DNA of 64,000 nucleotides from Vibrio sp. ED004. GTDB taxonomy: Bacteria > Pseudomonadota > Gammaproteobacteria > Enterobacterales > Vibrionaceae. The stretch covers positions 1,550,001-1,614,000 of the forward strand of contig NZ_CP066149.1 in the NCBI RefSeq assembly GCF_023206395.1. The letters are read 5' to 3'. Under the pieces are notes generated by a model. The model worked only from the letters and a program-made list of their open reading frames with translations, was not told the origin of the DNA and made no database searches. Made by a program: the position numbers and the translations under genes. How positions within the stretch are numbered: the stretch's first letter is position 1; each line of letters starts with the position of its first letter. Positions 34,164-44,209 of the stretch are shown in pieces.

Positions 34164-36644
34164 TCAAAATAGGCGTTTGGGTTCTCCAAAATAATAGCCT
34201 TGCAGGTAATCGACACCCATATCCTCTGCGATTCGGCATATTTGCTCGTTATGAACAAACTCCGCCACCGTCTTAGCATTCAGGATCTGACATAGACTCA
34301 CCAGCTGCTGGGCTATCTTTCGCTGCTTCTTATCTTGATCGATATTTCGAATCAGGCTGCCATCTAGCTTGATCACTTGCGGTTCTAACTTCAATATCTC
34401 ATCAATGTTCGAATAACCTGACCCAAAGTCATCAACGATAATATTCACGCCAAGGTCACGGAAATGGTTACACACCTCAATCAAGCGACCGTAGTCTTGA
34501 ATTTGCTCCGTTTCCAACACCTCTAAACCAATACGTTGTGGGTGGCTGATTTGCTTGATCGCTTGCTCAAGATGAAGAATGGTTTTCTCATTGTTGAAAT
34601 CTTGTGGCGCTAAATTGATTGAGAACGAATCGGTTCGCTGACTCATAAAATCAAAGGTACGCGTTATCATCTGACGGCTTAAGCGAGTATAGAGGTGAGT
34701 GCCTTCAATGATGGGTAAGAACTTACCCGGAGCAATCAACTGACCGTCTTCTTCGATTCGAACCAAGCATTCGTAGCTCTCTATCTGATGACTGTGTGCC
34801 GAGACTATTGGCTGAGAACACGCGACAATGTTTTGATTGAGCACTGCACGACTGACACACGACAACCAACCCAACTGTTCTTGGCGATGTTTTTCTAGTT
34901 GAATTAGCGCCTTAGCACTCACTAAATGTTTGTTCTGACTCACAGCACTGCGACGCGCTTCAATCGCTTTCAGTAATAAGTCATCTATCGAGGTATCAGG
35001 GAAATCTCGACGACTCGCAACACCCGCACAGATAGACACCGACAGATAATCAATATCGGGTAATCCGGTAGGTTCGAAATTCACATGCTCGGTTTGATCG
35101 GCAAATTCAGAGAAACGTTGATGAATATGTTCTTGGCTTGCCCAGCTATCAAACACCACCGCCCACTCGCCAATACCGATGCTATAAAGCTGGCACCCTT
35201 TATCAAAGAATTGCCACAGTGCTTTTTGAAAGTACTCACTCAAATCATGCAGCAGCTTGTCACCGACGCGATAGCCATACTTCTCATTGATCTGACCAAA
35301 TGTCGTCACCTTCAAAGCCAACAAGTGACTATCCGCACTCATCTTCGACAGCTTCTCCCGCAATACACTTCGATTGGGTAAACCTGTACGGCGGTCAATT
35401 CGGTAGCTTGCTGTCAATGCAGTGGCTTGTTGTTGAATCTTGCTGGCCATGCTGTTGTTCATGTCATCGACATCGAGCAAAGCATTACGAATTAGTGAAA
35501 ACAGAGGAGAGATATTGGTCGCGGGTTGTGTTTCTAATGGTTGCACAGCCTTGCCTTCGCCCTCTCTGAGCGCAAGATACGTCAAGCTATGGTGCAAAAT
35601 TCGTTGTTGGTCACTCTCTTGAAAGAGCTCTCCCATGCAGTACACGCCATAGGTGTCGGCCAGTTTTTGGAAAACCTCCACCTCTTGGTTGCCATCAATA
35701 AAGTCGATGCGAGAAGTGCAGTTATAGATGAAGAACTGCTCTGGCTTATGGGTAGCAATCTGTTGAACGCCAAGTCGAATTTGTTCCAAGGTCAGCGAAG
35801 GATGGTCATAACAAAATCGAACCTCTTCACCCACTTGGAACTGACCGCTGAATTCTATGTCTCCACACTTCATTACCTTGAGTGGTAAGTGAATGTTTTG
35901 CGCTTTGGGGTCACCCACCATTAAGGGGAAGTTATGCAGTTGCTCAAAAGGCACTTCGAGGCCATCGGCCAAATAACGGTTATAGAGATCACGAACAGGC
36001 ATCCCATCCAATTCTGCTAATCGGTTACCTTGAGATCCCGTGACTCGAAAAGTACGGCCAATTGGGTTCCACTCAGTGTAATACCCCTTGGTAATGGCCA
36101 ATTCAACGCTGTGTAGCGCCACCATCACATAAGCATTTTCATAGCAGATACCATCAAGCATCACCCAGCGTCCATTATCTGTGATGGTCGATGCGCCGCC
36201 ACAGATAGGTAATGAATATCTCGATTGCTCAAATGCGGCAAACAGTGCTCGGTCATTTATCTGCAAGCGATCAGCAAAGCAGATGAGACTTTGCGTACTC
36301 TCGTCACATTCAAGCTGCCGCCACATCGCTTGGCTATCAGCTTGTGGTTGTTCGCTGTATTCCACAACGCCACAAGTATAAGACGTCGCCTCAAAGCGAG
36401 TGACAATTAGGTAGAGACCTTGATGGAGAATGACACCTTGGCTGATGTAATGGTTAGCACTGCAACCAATCAGTTTGGCATTGGGGAACGTCGATTGAAT
36501 CACTTGGCAGGCAACCAAAACCGCACCTTTCTCGAAAGACGAAAACACCTGAATCAGTAGCTTTTCATGTTGATGAAAATCTATCTTTTCCAATTCACGT
36601 TGGGTTTGTTCTATGTCTTGTATCAGGAGAGAGGTCGACTGCAT
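34164..36644 (-). CDS. FIST-GGDEF-EAL signalling protein 1
   Basis: An 826-aa cytoplasmic protein. Residues 1-375 form FIST N and C sensory domains (LIGCSANHYISQGVILHQG; YTEWNPIGRTFRVT). A GGDEF-like domain follows (RIDRRTGLPNRSVL), but its active loop is IGIGEW, so cyclase activity is unlikely. The C-terminal EAL domain has YECLVRIE for EAL, SINLAPQD, GLEVLETE, VDDFGSGYSN, VIKLDGSLI, VAEFVHN and LQGYYFG, i.e. the catalytic residues look kept, so it is probably a c-di-GMP phosphodiesterase. The ATG at 36644 is used; a GTG lies two codons upstream. It is paralogous to the next gene. Confidence 0.88.
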   Translation of the reverse strand: MQSTSLLIQDIEQTQRELEKIDFHQHEKLLIQVFSSFEKGAVLVACQVIQSTFPNAKLIGCSANHYISQGVILHQGLYLIVTRFEATSYTCGVVEYSEQPQADSQAMWRQLECDESTQSLICFADRLQINDRALFAAFEQSRYSLPICGGASTITDNGRWVMLDGICYENAYVMVALHSVELAITKGYYTEWNPIGRTFRVTGSQGNRLAELDGMPVRDLYNRYLADGLEVPFEQLHNFPLMVGDPKAQNIHLPLKVMKCGDIEFSGQFQVGEEVRFCYDHPSLTLEQIRLGVQQIATHKPEQFFIYNCTSRIDFIDGNQEVEVFQKLADTYGVYCMGELFQESDQQRILHHSLTYLALREGEGKAVQPLETQPATNISPLFSLIRNALLDVDDMNNSMASKIQQQATALTASYRIDRRTGLPNRSVLREKLSKMSADSHLLALKVTTFGQINEKYGYRVGDKLLHDLSEYFQKALWQFFDKGCQLYSIGIGEWAVVFDSWASQEHIHQRFSEFADQTEHVNFEPTGLPDIDYLSVSICAGVASRRDFPDTSIDDLLLKAIEARRSAVSQNKHLVSAKALIQLEKHRQEQLGWLSCVSRAVLNQNIVACSQPIVSAHSHQIESYECLVRIEEDGQLIAPGKFLPIIEGTHLYTRLSRQMITRTFDFMSQRTDSFSINLAPQDFNNEKTILHLEQAIKQISHPQRIGLEVLETEQIQDYGRLIEVCNHFRDLGVNIIVDDFGSGYSNIDEILKLEPQVIKLDGSLIRNIDQDKKQRKIAQQLVSLCQILNAKTVAEFVHNEQICRIAEDMGVDYLQGYYFGEPKRLF

Positions 36645-36836
36645 ATTCACATTAATCGTTGCGTTAATGATTTGTTATTGTGCTTATTATAGATAAGGCT
36701 TGCACGGAATATTTACGATCGTCTTACGAATAATGTGAGGTTAGTTAGACATCACTCATTCCACTAAAAAGCAGTCATTAATAGCGGCTGAGCACTTTTG
36801 TATCCAGTAGTTTTAGAATACTGAAAGCTTTAACAA

Positions 36837-39335
36837 CTAAAACAGTCGCTTAGGCTCACCAAAGTAATAACCTTGTAGATAATCGACACCCATCTGTTCT
36901 GCTATCTCACAAACCTGTTGGTTATGGACAAATTCAGCAACCGTTTTGGCGTTGAACACTTGGCACAAGCGAACCAACTGAGAAGCGATATTTCTTTGCT
37001 TTTGGTCTTTGTCGATGTTGCGAATCAAACTGCCATCGAGCTTAATGATCTGTGGCTCAAGCTTAATAATCTCATCGATATTGGAATAGCCAGAGCCGAA
37101 GTCGTCAACAATGATCCTCGCCCCTAACGCGCGAAAGTGATCACACACCTCAATCATGCGACCATAATCTTTAATCTGTTCAGACTCGAGCACCTCTAAA
37201 CCCAATCGAGTAGGATCGTTCATCCCATTAATCGCAGTCTCAAGAACCTCGAGCGTTTTGTCGCTCAGCAAATCTTGTGGGGATAGGTTGATAGAGAACG
37301 GGCTCTGCTTATCTACCATGTAACCTATGGTGTTCTTAATCATGTGTCGGCTAAGACGAGTGTAGAGATGCGTGTCGGCAATCATAGGTAGGAACTTACC
37401 TGGCGGCACAATCGTCCCGTCAGATTCCATGATTCTGACCAAGCACTCTTGACCAATCATTTCATGGGTGCCTGATGCCACGATAGGTTGTGAGTAAGTG
37501 ATGATGTTCTGATCTAAGATCGCGCGACTTACACAACTCAGCCAACCGAGTTGCTCTTTACGATCTTCTTCACTCACCTGGATGTCTTTGGCATTGGTGA
37601 TGTGGGTATTATTTCGCACCCCATAGCGTCGAGCTTCAATCGCTTTCAGTAAGATCTCATCACCGCTGTCGGTTAAGAAATCACAGCGACTGGCAAAACC
37701 ACCGCACAATGAAACCGACAGATAATCAATATCAGTTAAGCCATAAGGCTCAAAGTTAATGTGTTCGATGTCATCCGCAAACTCAACGAAGCGCTCTTTT
37801 ATCTTAGAGCTATCAACACTTGCGTTAAAGATGATCGCCCACTCACCAACCCCAATACTGAACAGCTCTACCTTGACCTTAGACTCTTTAACCACACGAA
37901 GCTGTAATCGCTCGATAAAGTGATTAGAGAGATCGAGTAGCAGCTGATCCCCAACTTGATAACCATACTTCTCGTTAACCTGATGGAAATTGGTTAGCTT
38001 TAAGGTCAGCAGATGCTCACTGAACAGAATCGTATTGAGGCGCTCTTTCAATACGATTCGATTTGGTAGCCCAGTACGGGAGTCAATACGGTAGCTCTCG
38101 GTTAAACGGCGAGCTTGTTGATGGAGTTTCTTTTCCATTTGAGTATTCATGCTATCGAGATCGGCCACTGCATTTCTTACGAGATTGAGCAGCGGTGATA
38201 CCGTTGAATCACACTTAAAATCTTCGCAACGAAATTCATTAATCTCGTCCGACTCTCTCATCGCAATATAGGTGAGACTGTGGTGCAAGATCTCTTGGCG
38301 ATCTTCATTGCGGTATAGCTCACCCATGCAGTAAGCACCGCACGTGTTCACAATCCCTTCAAATGGTTTCAGCTCGACCTTACTGTCGATGAACTCAAGG
38401 CGAGAGACACAGTTATAAATGATCACCGATTCAGGCTGATGCATAGCAAGCATCTCAGCGCCATGACGCACTTTTTCAGCGGTCAAAGAGGGGTGGTTAT
38501 AGCAAAACTGCGCCTCTTCTCCGACTTGCCAAGGGCTATCAAACTCAATACTGCCGTCATCATTGATACGAAGAGGTGTCGAGATACCCTTCTTTCGGCC
38601 AAGTTCTCGATACAGCGGGAAGCTCATCAACTGGCTGAAAGGGAGATCTTTGCCATCGGCGAGGTAATGTTTGAACACCTCAATCGCAGGCTTGTCGTTA
38701 AGCGCATACAGGCGATTCCCCACAGCATGAGTCACGCGCAGCTTCATCCCGATTGGATTCCACTCAGAGTAAGCATCTGACCACACCTTCAACCTCGGGT
38801 TAATCAAAGCCACCGCAACACAAGCATGTTGGTAGGTTTGTTCGTTGTGCATAACCCAACGACCAAACTCGTTCTCATGGCACAGTCCACCAGCCACCGG
38901 TAACGCATAAGGCAAGTTTTCGAAGGCACTATAGATAGGATAATCACGACCTTCTACCTGATCACACAGACTGATAATCGTTTTGGTGTCTTTGGTTAGG
39001 CCTAGCTGAGAAGCAAGCGCTTGGCTGTCTTGATTTGGGTTACCCGTAAAAGGTTGAACCGCTGAGGTTAAATGGGTTTCGTTGAACTCACTGATGATGA
39101 CTAAGGTGCATGCACTCTCAAGACAATTATCGCAGATAACATGACGAGCACTCTGACCGATTAACGTTGCACTGTTTAAACGATTAAGGGCAACATTCGC
39201 GATTCGACGAGCTATATCAGAGGATTGCGCGGAGAAAATTTGAATAAGGTACTGTTTGCTGTCACACCACTCTCGCAGATCAAATTGAGATTTAAATAAC
39301 TCCTCAGTATTTGCGAGAAATGTAAATGTTTGCAT
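36837..39335 (-). CDS. FIST-GGDEF-EAL signalling protein 2
   Basis: An 832-aa paralog of the preceding protein with the same domain order. FIST segment: LIGQSARHVICDNCLESACTL and SEWNPIGMKLRVT. GGDEF-like domain: RIDSRTGLPNRIVL with GVGEW in place of GGDEF. EAL: QECLVRIM, SINLSPQD, GLEVLESE, VDDFGSGYSN, IIKLDGSLI, VAEFVHN, LQGYYFG. The two C-terminal halves are far more alike than the FIST parts, so they may share output but read different signals. AAGGG precedes the ATG. A nested hairpin lies upstream. Confidence 0.88.
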   Translation of the reverse strand: MQTFTFLANTEELFKSQFDLREWCDSKQYLIQIFSAQSSDIARRIANVALNRLNSATLIGQSARHVICDNCLESACTLVIISEFNETHLTSAVQPFTGNPNQDSQALASQLGLTKDTKTIISLCDQVEGRDYPIYSAFENLPYALPVAGGLCHENEFGRWVMHNEQTYQHACVAVALINPRLKVWSDAYSEWNPIGMKLRVTHAVGNRLYALNDKPAIEVFKHYLADGKDLPFSQLMSFPLYRELGRKKGISTPLRINDDGSIEFDSPWQVGEEAQFCYNHPSLTAEKVRHGAEMLAMHQPESVIIYNCVSRLEFIDSKVELKPFEGIVNTCGAYCMGELYRNEDRQEILHHSLTYIAMRESDEINEFRCEDFKCDSTVSPLLNLVRNAVADLDSMNTQMEKKLHQQARRLTESYRIDSRTGLPNRIVLKERLNTILFSEHLLTLKLTNFHQVNEKYGYQVGDQLLLDLSNHFIERLQLRVVKESKVKVELFSIGVGEWAIIFNASVDSSKIKERFVEFADDIEHINFEPYGLTDIDYLSVSLCGGFASRCDFLTDSGDEILLKAIEARRYGVRNNTHITNAKDIQVSEEDRKEQLGWLSCVSRAILDQNIITYSQPIVASGTHEMIGQECLVRIMESDGTIVPPGKFLPMIADTHLYTRLSRHMIKNTIGYMVDKQSPFSINLSPQDLLSDKTLEVLETAINGMNDPTRLGLEVLESEQIKDYGRMIEVCDHFRALGARIIVDDFGSGYSNIDEIIKLEPQIIKLDGSLIRNIDKDQKQRNIASQLVRLCQVFNAKTVAEFVHNQQVCEIAEQMGVDYLQGYYFGEPKRLF

Positions 39336-39409
39336 GGCTACCCTTGTTCAAAATCGAGTGAAGTGAGAACCCGCAACCACTGCTATGACTGAATGAATCG
39401 ATAAAAAGT

Positions 39410-39452
39410 AGTCGCCAATTATCCTAGCCTAAACAGGCTTTTATTGGCGACT
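39410..39452. promoter_or_regulatory. Nested inverted repeat upstream of FIST protein 2
   Basis: AGTCGCCAAT (39410-39419) pairs with ATTGGCGACT (39443-39452); inside, AGCCT (39426-39430) pairs with AGGCT (39435-39439). There is no T-run, so it is not a standard terminator. It lies between the yigB stop and the FIST-2 start and may be an operator or an mRNA structure. Confidence 0.5.
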
Positions 39453-39503
39453 AATGTAACAATTCACTATCATAAATGCGACACAATAAGCTTACAGTAG
39501 CCA

Positions 39504-40220
39504 TTAAATTAGTCGCATAAGTTCGCTGAGTTGCTCTATTTCAACATCAGGAAGCACACTCGCCTTCGAAGAGAGGTATAAATTGGAACCAGTGTCATTA
39601 AACCAGCATGCTTGGAAGCCGTTTTTCTTAGCTCCGTAGACATCGGTTCTCAGGTGATCACCCACATGAAGAATGTTATTCGCATCAAAACCTAAGTATT
39701 GCTGCGCTTTATCAAACATATCTGGGTAAGGTTTGGCTTTGCCATCAGGGCCAGCTTTAAGGATTAATTGGAAGTACTGTCCTAAGCCAATTTTATGCGG
39801 GTCTACATTGCCATTGGTAATCGCCACCAAAGGAATGCGTTGGCTAAGCTCTGCCATCACTCGATGCGTTTCTTGAGGAACGTCGACTTGATTGCGCAGC
39901 CATAAGGCGTGTTCGATACCTTCACGAGCCGCCTGCTCTGCTTGCTGCTGTGAATAACCCAACTGCAGTAAACCGACCTTTATCTGAGTCTCACGCCACA
40001 CGGTGACATCGTGCTTTAACATTGGATTATCAGATGCGACTTGTTGCTTGATACCTTGCCACTCTTCGAGTGATAAAGAGGCCGACACAGGATGCTTTTG
40101 ATGAATCCACTGCGCCATCTCTTTCTCAACGTTCATTATCACAGGCCAGTTGTCGTACAAGGTGTCATCCAAGTCAAAGGTCATGGCTTTGACGGGCTTT
40201 AAGCCTCGATAAATTCGCAT
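39504..40220 (-). CDS. yigB: HAD-family flavin-pathway phosphatase YigB
   Basis: A 238-aa HAD hydrolase. Motif I MTFDLDDTLYDNWP near residue 14, motif II AITNGNVD near 134, and motif III/IV LHVGDHLRTDVYGAKKNG near 192. E. coli YigB removes phosphate from 5-amino-6-(5-phospho-D-ribitylamino)uracil in riboflavin synthesis. Last gene of the lptM-lysA-dapF-DUF484-xerC-yigB cluster, same order as E. coli. Confidence 0.93.
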   Translation of the reverse strand: MRIYRGLKPVKAMTFDLDDTLYDNWPVIMNVEKEMAQWIHQKHPVSASLSLEEWQGIKQQVASDNPMLKHDVTVWRETQIKVGLLQLGYSQQQAEQAAREGIEHALWLRNQVDVPQETHRVMAELSQRIPLVAITNGNVDPHKIGLGQYFQLILKAGPDGKAKPYPDMFDKAQQYLGFDANNILHVGDHLRTDVYGAKKNGFQACWFNDTGSNLYLSSKASVLPDVEIEQLSELMRLI

Positions 40221-40235
40221 AGTAAAACCTTTAAT

Positions 40236-41168
40236 CTAATCTTTGTTCTTCTTACGAGCTCTCGGATGAGCCTGATCATAAGCTTGCGCTAAGTGTTGGA
40301 AATCCAAGTGGGTATACACTTGCGTAGTCGAGATGTTTTCATGCCCTAATAACTCTTGAACAGCACGAAGGTTTTGGCTCGACTCCAGCACATGCGTTGC
40401 AAAAGAGTGACGCAGTTTGTGCGGGCTAATGTGGCTTGCCACAGCCTGCTTCTTACCCCACTCCTCCATACGTTTTTGCACGCTACGATGAGAGATGCGT
40501 GTCCCTAGTTTAGAAACAAACAGTGCGCTTTCTCCCGGCGAAGCTAATTCACCGCGAACCTTGAGCCATTTATCGACCCACTCTTTGGCTAAACCAGAAA
40601 ACGGCGCCTTGCGTTCTTTGTCGCCCTTACCAATCACTCGGATCTCGCCCTGACGACCCAACACATCTTTAAGGTTGATACCGACCAGTTCCGCCAGTCG
40701 CAAGCCCGCGCCGTACATCACTTCCATCATAGCTCGGTCACGAATCGACAGTGGATCGTCCTCATTCACATCAAGCAGTTGACCCACTTCATCGACATCG
40801 AGGTTTTTAGGCAGAGGACGTTGTTTTCGAGGTGCCGAGACCCCTTTGGCAGGGTTGGCGGTCATTTCGCCACGCAGCACAAGGAAATCAAAGAAGCTGC
40901 GCAGTGAAGACAAACGCGTTGCAATACTGCTCGCTTTCATCCCCTCTCGCATGCCTTTACTGGCAAGTTGTCTTACCCACGCAGCATCAACTTGGCCCCA
41001 ATCTTTTAGTCCAAGAGTGACTAAATGAGCGGCCATGGTTTCAAGTTGTTGTCGGTAATTACGTTGGGTGTGTAGGCTGAGTCCTTTCTCGCTCCTGAGA
41101 TATTCATAGAAGCGAGAAAGTGGCTTTTGAAGGCTGTTAGGAAGAGGTATTTTGGGCTCTAGGCTCAT
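40236..41168 (-). CDS. xerC: Tyrosine recombinase XerC
   Basis: With XerD, XerC resolves chromosome dimers at dif. The 310-aa protein has an N-terminal SAM-like core-binding domain and the catalytic set: Arg in GAGLRLAELVGI near residue 165, Lys in VIGKGDKERKAPF near 190, HKLRHSFATHVLE near 252, LGHENISTTQVYTHLD with the nucleophile Tyr near 287. It overlaps the upstream DUF484 gene by 32 bp. Confidence 0.98.
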   Translation of the reverse strand: MSLEPKIPLPNSLQKPLSRFYEYLRSEKGLSLHTQRNYRQQLETMAAHLVTLGLKDWGQVDAAWVRQLASKGMREGMKASSIATRLSSLRSFFDFLVLRGEMTANPAKGVSAPRKQRPLPKNLDVDEVGQLLDVNEDDPLSIRDRAMMEVMYGAGLRLAELVGINLKDVLGRQGEIRVIGKGDKERKAPFSGLAKEWVDKWLKVRGELASPGESALFVSKLGTRISHRSVQKRMEEWGKKQAVASHISPHKLRHSFATHVLESSQNLRAVQELLGHENISTTQVYTHLDFQHLAQAYDQAHPRARKKNKD

Positions 41169-41835
41169 TATTTATCTGCCAAGGTAAGGTGTCCGCCAAG
41201 TGAGCAACAACAAGCGCCAAATGACGTAAAAAGAGCGTATCCATATGAGGTTGGAAATGTCCGCCATCTTCACTAGAGAAAGCAAGTAAACCCAATGGAG
41301 ACTGCTTAGCAAGTGGAAGTACTACATAAGAGCCTAGCTCTGGAACCTGAAAATCACCAAACAAATCGTGTCTGTCGGCTTTCCTCAGGCGTCCTAGATA
41401 AGCATCTTTGCCATTAAAATGGTTAAGCGAAAACTTCGAATAACCCTCAGCACTCAGTTGATAAAAGCCCGATTGAGAAAGAATTCGAACATGCGCTTTA
41501 AGCCCAAGATCTATTGCTTTCTGCTCAACGGCCTTAATCACCTGCATGAAGTCGCTGCATTTCTGCACTTGAGCTTGCAGATCCATAAACTCATAGAAGG
41601 TTTTATCGTTATTCGCCGCCAGTGACATCAAGCCAGTGATCTCTTCTTCGAGCTCTTCGATTCGATGACGTTGGCGTTTAAGTTGAATCTCAACCAGAGA
41701 AACAGCACCCTGCTCAACGTTATTAATAGCAAGGCGATCAACCAAATCTTTTCTGTCTTGGAAAAAATCTGGGTTATCACGTAAATATTCCGCGACCACT
41801 TCTGCGGTGAGTGCGTCGGCTTCAACGTAAGACAA
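41137..41835 (-). CDS. DUF484 family protein (YigA-like)
   Basis: A 232-aa protein between dapF and xerC, the conserved place of DUF484. AEYLRDNPDFFQDRKDLVDRL near residue 16 and GAVSLVEIQLKRQRHRIEELEEEI near 38 (coiled-coil) are typical; a GAF-like C-terminal part ends LPLAKQSPLGLLAFSSEDGGHFQ. Function unknown. It starts with TTG behind AGGA at a good distance. Confidence 0.88.
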   Translation of the reverse strand: MSYVEADALTAEVVAEYLRDNPDFFQDRKDLVDRLAINNVEQGAVSLVEIQLKRQRHRIEELEEEITGLMSLAANNDKTFYEFMDLQAQVQKCSDFMQVIKAVEQKAIDLGLKAHVRILSQSGFYQLSAEGYSKFSLNHFNGKDAYLGRLRKADRHDLFGDFQVPELGSYVVLPLAKQSPLGLLAFSSEDGGHFQPHMDTLFLRHLALVVAHLADTLPWQINNEPRAQNTSS

Positions 41836-41880
41836 AACCTATCCTTTATGTTTTATGAATCTATTGGTTATAAATCGTTA

Positions 41881-42711
41881 TTAGCAAGAAAGTTGACCAT
41901 CAAACACATGCGTTGCAGGGCCAGTCATAAACAGAGGTTTACCCGGACCTTGCCAGCTAATGTGTAAATCACCACCAGGTAGACGAACTTTCACATTCTC
42001 AGCCAATAAGCCTTGGGTAATACCTACCGCAACTGCGCCACATGCACCGCTGCCACACGCTTGAGTTTCGCCTGCACCACGCTCATAAACACGTAAGCGA
42101 ACCTCTTCACGGTTAACCACCTGCATAAAGCCAGCATTAACACGCTCAGGGAAACGTTCATGTGATTCAAGAAGCGGGCCTAAGGTATCTACATCCGCGG
42201 TGTCGACGTCGTCAACAACAGTCACCACATGCGGGTTACCCATGCTCACCGCACCACAGAACAAGGTGTGTACATCCGTTCTCAGGATATAGGTCTTCTC
42301 TGGCTGTTTGGCCTTGAATGGAATCTTGCCTGGTTCGAACTCAGGAATGCCCATGTTGACTGTGATCAGGTCATTCTCTTCAATCTTAAGAACCATTTTG
42401 CCTTTCTTGGTGCTCACGTTGATGCTGTATTTATTCGTTAAGCCTTTCATGCGAACGAATCGTGCAAAACAACGCGCGCCATTACCACACTGCTCCACTT
42501 CACTGCCATCCGCATTGAATATGCGGTAATGGAAATCAGTTTCTGGATCATAGGGAGCCTCAACCACAAGTAGCTGGTCAAAGCCCACACCAGTGTGACG
42601 ATCCGCCAAACGACGGATCAAATCTGGAGAAAAGAAAATATTTTGAGTAATGCAGTCCACGACCATGAAATCATTGCCCAAACCATGCATTTTAGAAAAG
42701 TGGAAGTGCAT
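41881..42711 (-). CDS. dapF: Diaminopimelate epimerase
   Basis: DapF interconverts LL- and meso-diaminopimelate for lysine and peptidoglycan synthesis. The 276-aa protein has the two catalytic Cys motifs, [12 protein letters not shown] near residue 72 and [16 protein letters not shown] near 217, and the N-terminal [15 protein letters not shown]. It lies 11 bp after lysA, which uses its product. Confidence 0.98.
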   Translation of the reverse strand: MHFHFSKMHGLGNDFMVVDCITQNIFFSPDLIRRLADRHTGVGFDQLLVVEAPYDPETDFHYRIFNADGSEVEQCGNGARCFARFVRMKGLTNKYSINVSTKKGKMVLKIEENDLITVNMGIPEFEPGKIPFKAKQPEKTYILRTDVHTLFCGAVSMGNPHVVTVVDDVDTADVDTLGPLLESHERFPERVNAGFMQVVNREEVRLRVYERGAGETQACGSGACGAVAVGITQGLLAENVKVRLPGGDLHISWQGPGKPLFMTGPATHVFDGQLSC

Positions 42712-42722
42712 AACGCTTAAAA

Positions 42723-43976
42723 TTACTCCGGAAGAATGTTTTCAAGTTCCCACAGACTCGTAAGCTCTTCACGCTGACGAACCAAGTGAGTTTTATCGCC
42801 ATCAACCATCACTTCAGCCGCACGCGAACGAGTGTTGTAGTTAGATGACATCGCGAAGCCATAAGCACCCGCAGAACGAACTGCCAGTAAATCGCCTTCT
42901 TCAAGAACTAGGTCACGATCTTTACCTAGGAAGTCACCTGTCTCACAGATAGGGCCAACCAAATCGTAAGTCACCGCTTCACCCTGACGTGGGCTTACTG
43001 GAACAATATCTTGCCAAGCTTGGTAAAGCGCTGGACGCATTAGGTCGTTCATCGCGGCATCGATGATGGCAAAGTTCTTATGCTCCGTTGGCTTCAGGAA
43101 CTCGACTTTCGTTAATAATACACCAGCGTTAGCAGCAATCGCTCTTCCAGGCTCGAAAATCAGCTCTAGATCAGAATGATTGTCTAGACGAGCCAATAGT
43201 GCTTTTGCGTAGTCAGAAGGCTGTGGTGGTAATTCATCACGATAAACCACGCCTAAACCACCACCGACATCAAGGTGTTTGATGTTGATACCGTTAGCAC
43301 GCAGTTGGTCGATAAGTGCAAGCAGACGATCGGTTGCATCAATGAAAGGTTCGATATCCGTTAGCTGAGAACCGATGTGGCAATCAATACCGTGGATAGA
43401 CAAGTTATCGAGTGTTTGTGCAAACGCATAAACAGCTGGAGCACGGTCGAAGGCAATACCAAACTTATTATCACGCAGACCTGTAGAAATGTAAGGGTGA
43501 GTGTTTGCATCAACATCTGGGTTGATACGCAGTGAAATCGGCGCTTTAACACCAAGCTCACCAGCCACTTTATTCAGTCGCTCTAGTTCTGGTTCAGACT
43601 CTACGTTGAAACACTTAATGTTCAACTCAAGCGCACGCTTCATTTCAGCGGCTGTTTTGCCCACACCAGAGAACACAACTTTCGCCGGATCGCCACCTGC
43701 AGCAACCACACGCTCTAACTCACCGCCAGAAACGATGTCAAAGCCTGAGCCCAAACGAGCCAAAGTGTTCAATACGCCAAGGTTCGAGTTAGCTTTAACG
43801 GCATAACACACCAAGTGTGGATGCTCACCAACCGATGAATCAAACGCATTCCAGTGGCGTTCTAATGTTGCACGAGAATATACATACAGCGGTGTACCAT
43901 ATTGCTCTGCTAGTTGTGAAAGTGCGACGTCCTCAGCCCAAAGCTGGCCATCTTCCTGATAGTTGAAGTAATCCAA
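42723..43976 (-). CDS. lysA: Diaminopimelate decarboxylase
   Basis: LysA removes the carboxyl group of meso-diaminopimelate to give lysine, with PLP. The 417-aa protein has the PLP Lys in [13 protein letters not shown] near residue 61, [15 protein letters not shown] near 236, [11 protein letters not shown] near 273 and the substrate Cys in [11 protein letters not shown] near 341. The start codon appears to be TTG, giving [13 protein letters not shown]. Adjacent to dapF, so consecutive steps are co-expressed. Confidence 0.97.
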   Translation of the reverse strand: MDYFNYQEDGQLWAEDVALSQLAEQYGTPLYVYSRATLERHWNAFDSSVGEHPHLVCYAVKANSNLGVLNTLARLGSGFDIVSGGELERVVAAGGDPAKVVFSGVGKTAAEMKRALELNIKCFNVESEPELERLNKVAGELGVKAPISLRINPDVDANTHPYISTGLRDNKFGIAFDRAPAVYAFAQTLDNLSIHGIDCHIGSQLTDIEPFIDATDRLLALIDQLRANGINIKHLDVGGGLGVVYRDELPPQPSDYAKALLARLDNHSDLELIFEPGRAIAANAGVLLTKVEFLKPTEHKNFAIIDAAMNDLMRPALYQAWQDIVPVSPRQGEAVTYDLVGPICETGDFLGKDRDLVLEEGDLLAVRSAGAYGFAMSSNYNTRSRAAEVMVDGDKTHLVRQREELTSLWELENILPE

Positions 43977-44017
43977 AGTTCTTATCCCTTATAAATAACG
44001 ATTTCTGCGTGTTTCAC

Positions 44018-44134
44018 TTATTGTGATTGTTCAGTCTGCTGAACTTCATCAGGATCGTATAACGGACCCGTTTGACCACAACCAGAAAGTCCAATAACGG
44101 ACACCATAAACAGAGCGGTAATTAATTTTTTCAT
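44018..44134 (-). CDS. lptM: LptM (YifL) small lipoprotein
   Basis: A 38-aa lipoprotein: MKKLITALFMVSVIGLSGC signal with the lipid-modified Cys at residue 19, then GQTGPLYDPDEV. The CG-x-x-GPLY motif is the hallmark of YifL/LptM, which in E. coli helps the LptD/LptE LPS translocon mature. It sits between cyaY and lysA/dapF, as expected. The upstream in-frame extension to 44254 would cover the cyaY start and is not conserved. Confidence 0.9.
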   Translation of the reverse strand: MKKLITALFMVSVIGLSGCGQTGPLYDPDEVQQTEQSQ

Positions 44135-44167
44135 TTTGCATATCGTGATTATTAACTCAATGCCCCC

Positions 44168-44173
44168 TATAAT
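44168..44173 (+). promoter_or_regulatory. cyaY -10 element
   Basis: TATAAT, exact consensus, 36 bp before the cyaY ATG. No good -35 is seen. Confidence 0.5.
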
Positions 44174-44209
44174 CGCACCACACTCAGGAAAAGCAATAGG
44201 ATAGAAAGG

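Noticed and set aside
40236..41168. XerC as an integrase of a mobile element
   Set aside because: It sits in the conserved dapF-DUF484-xerC-yigB order and has the length and motifs of housekeeping XerC.
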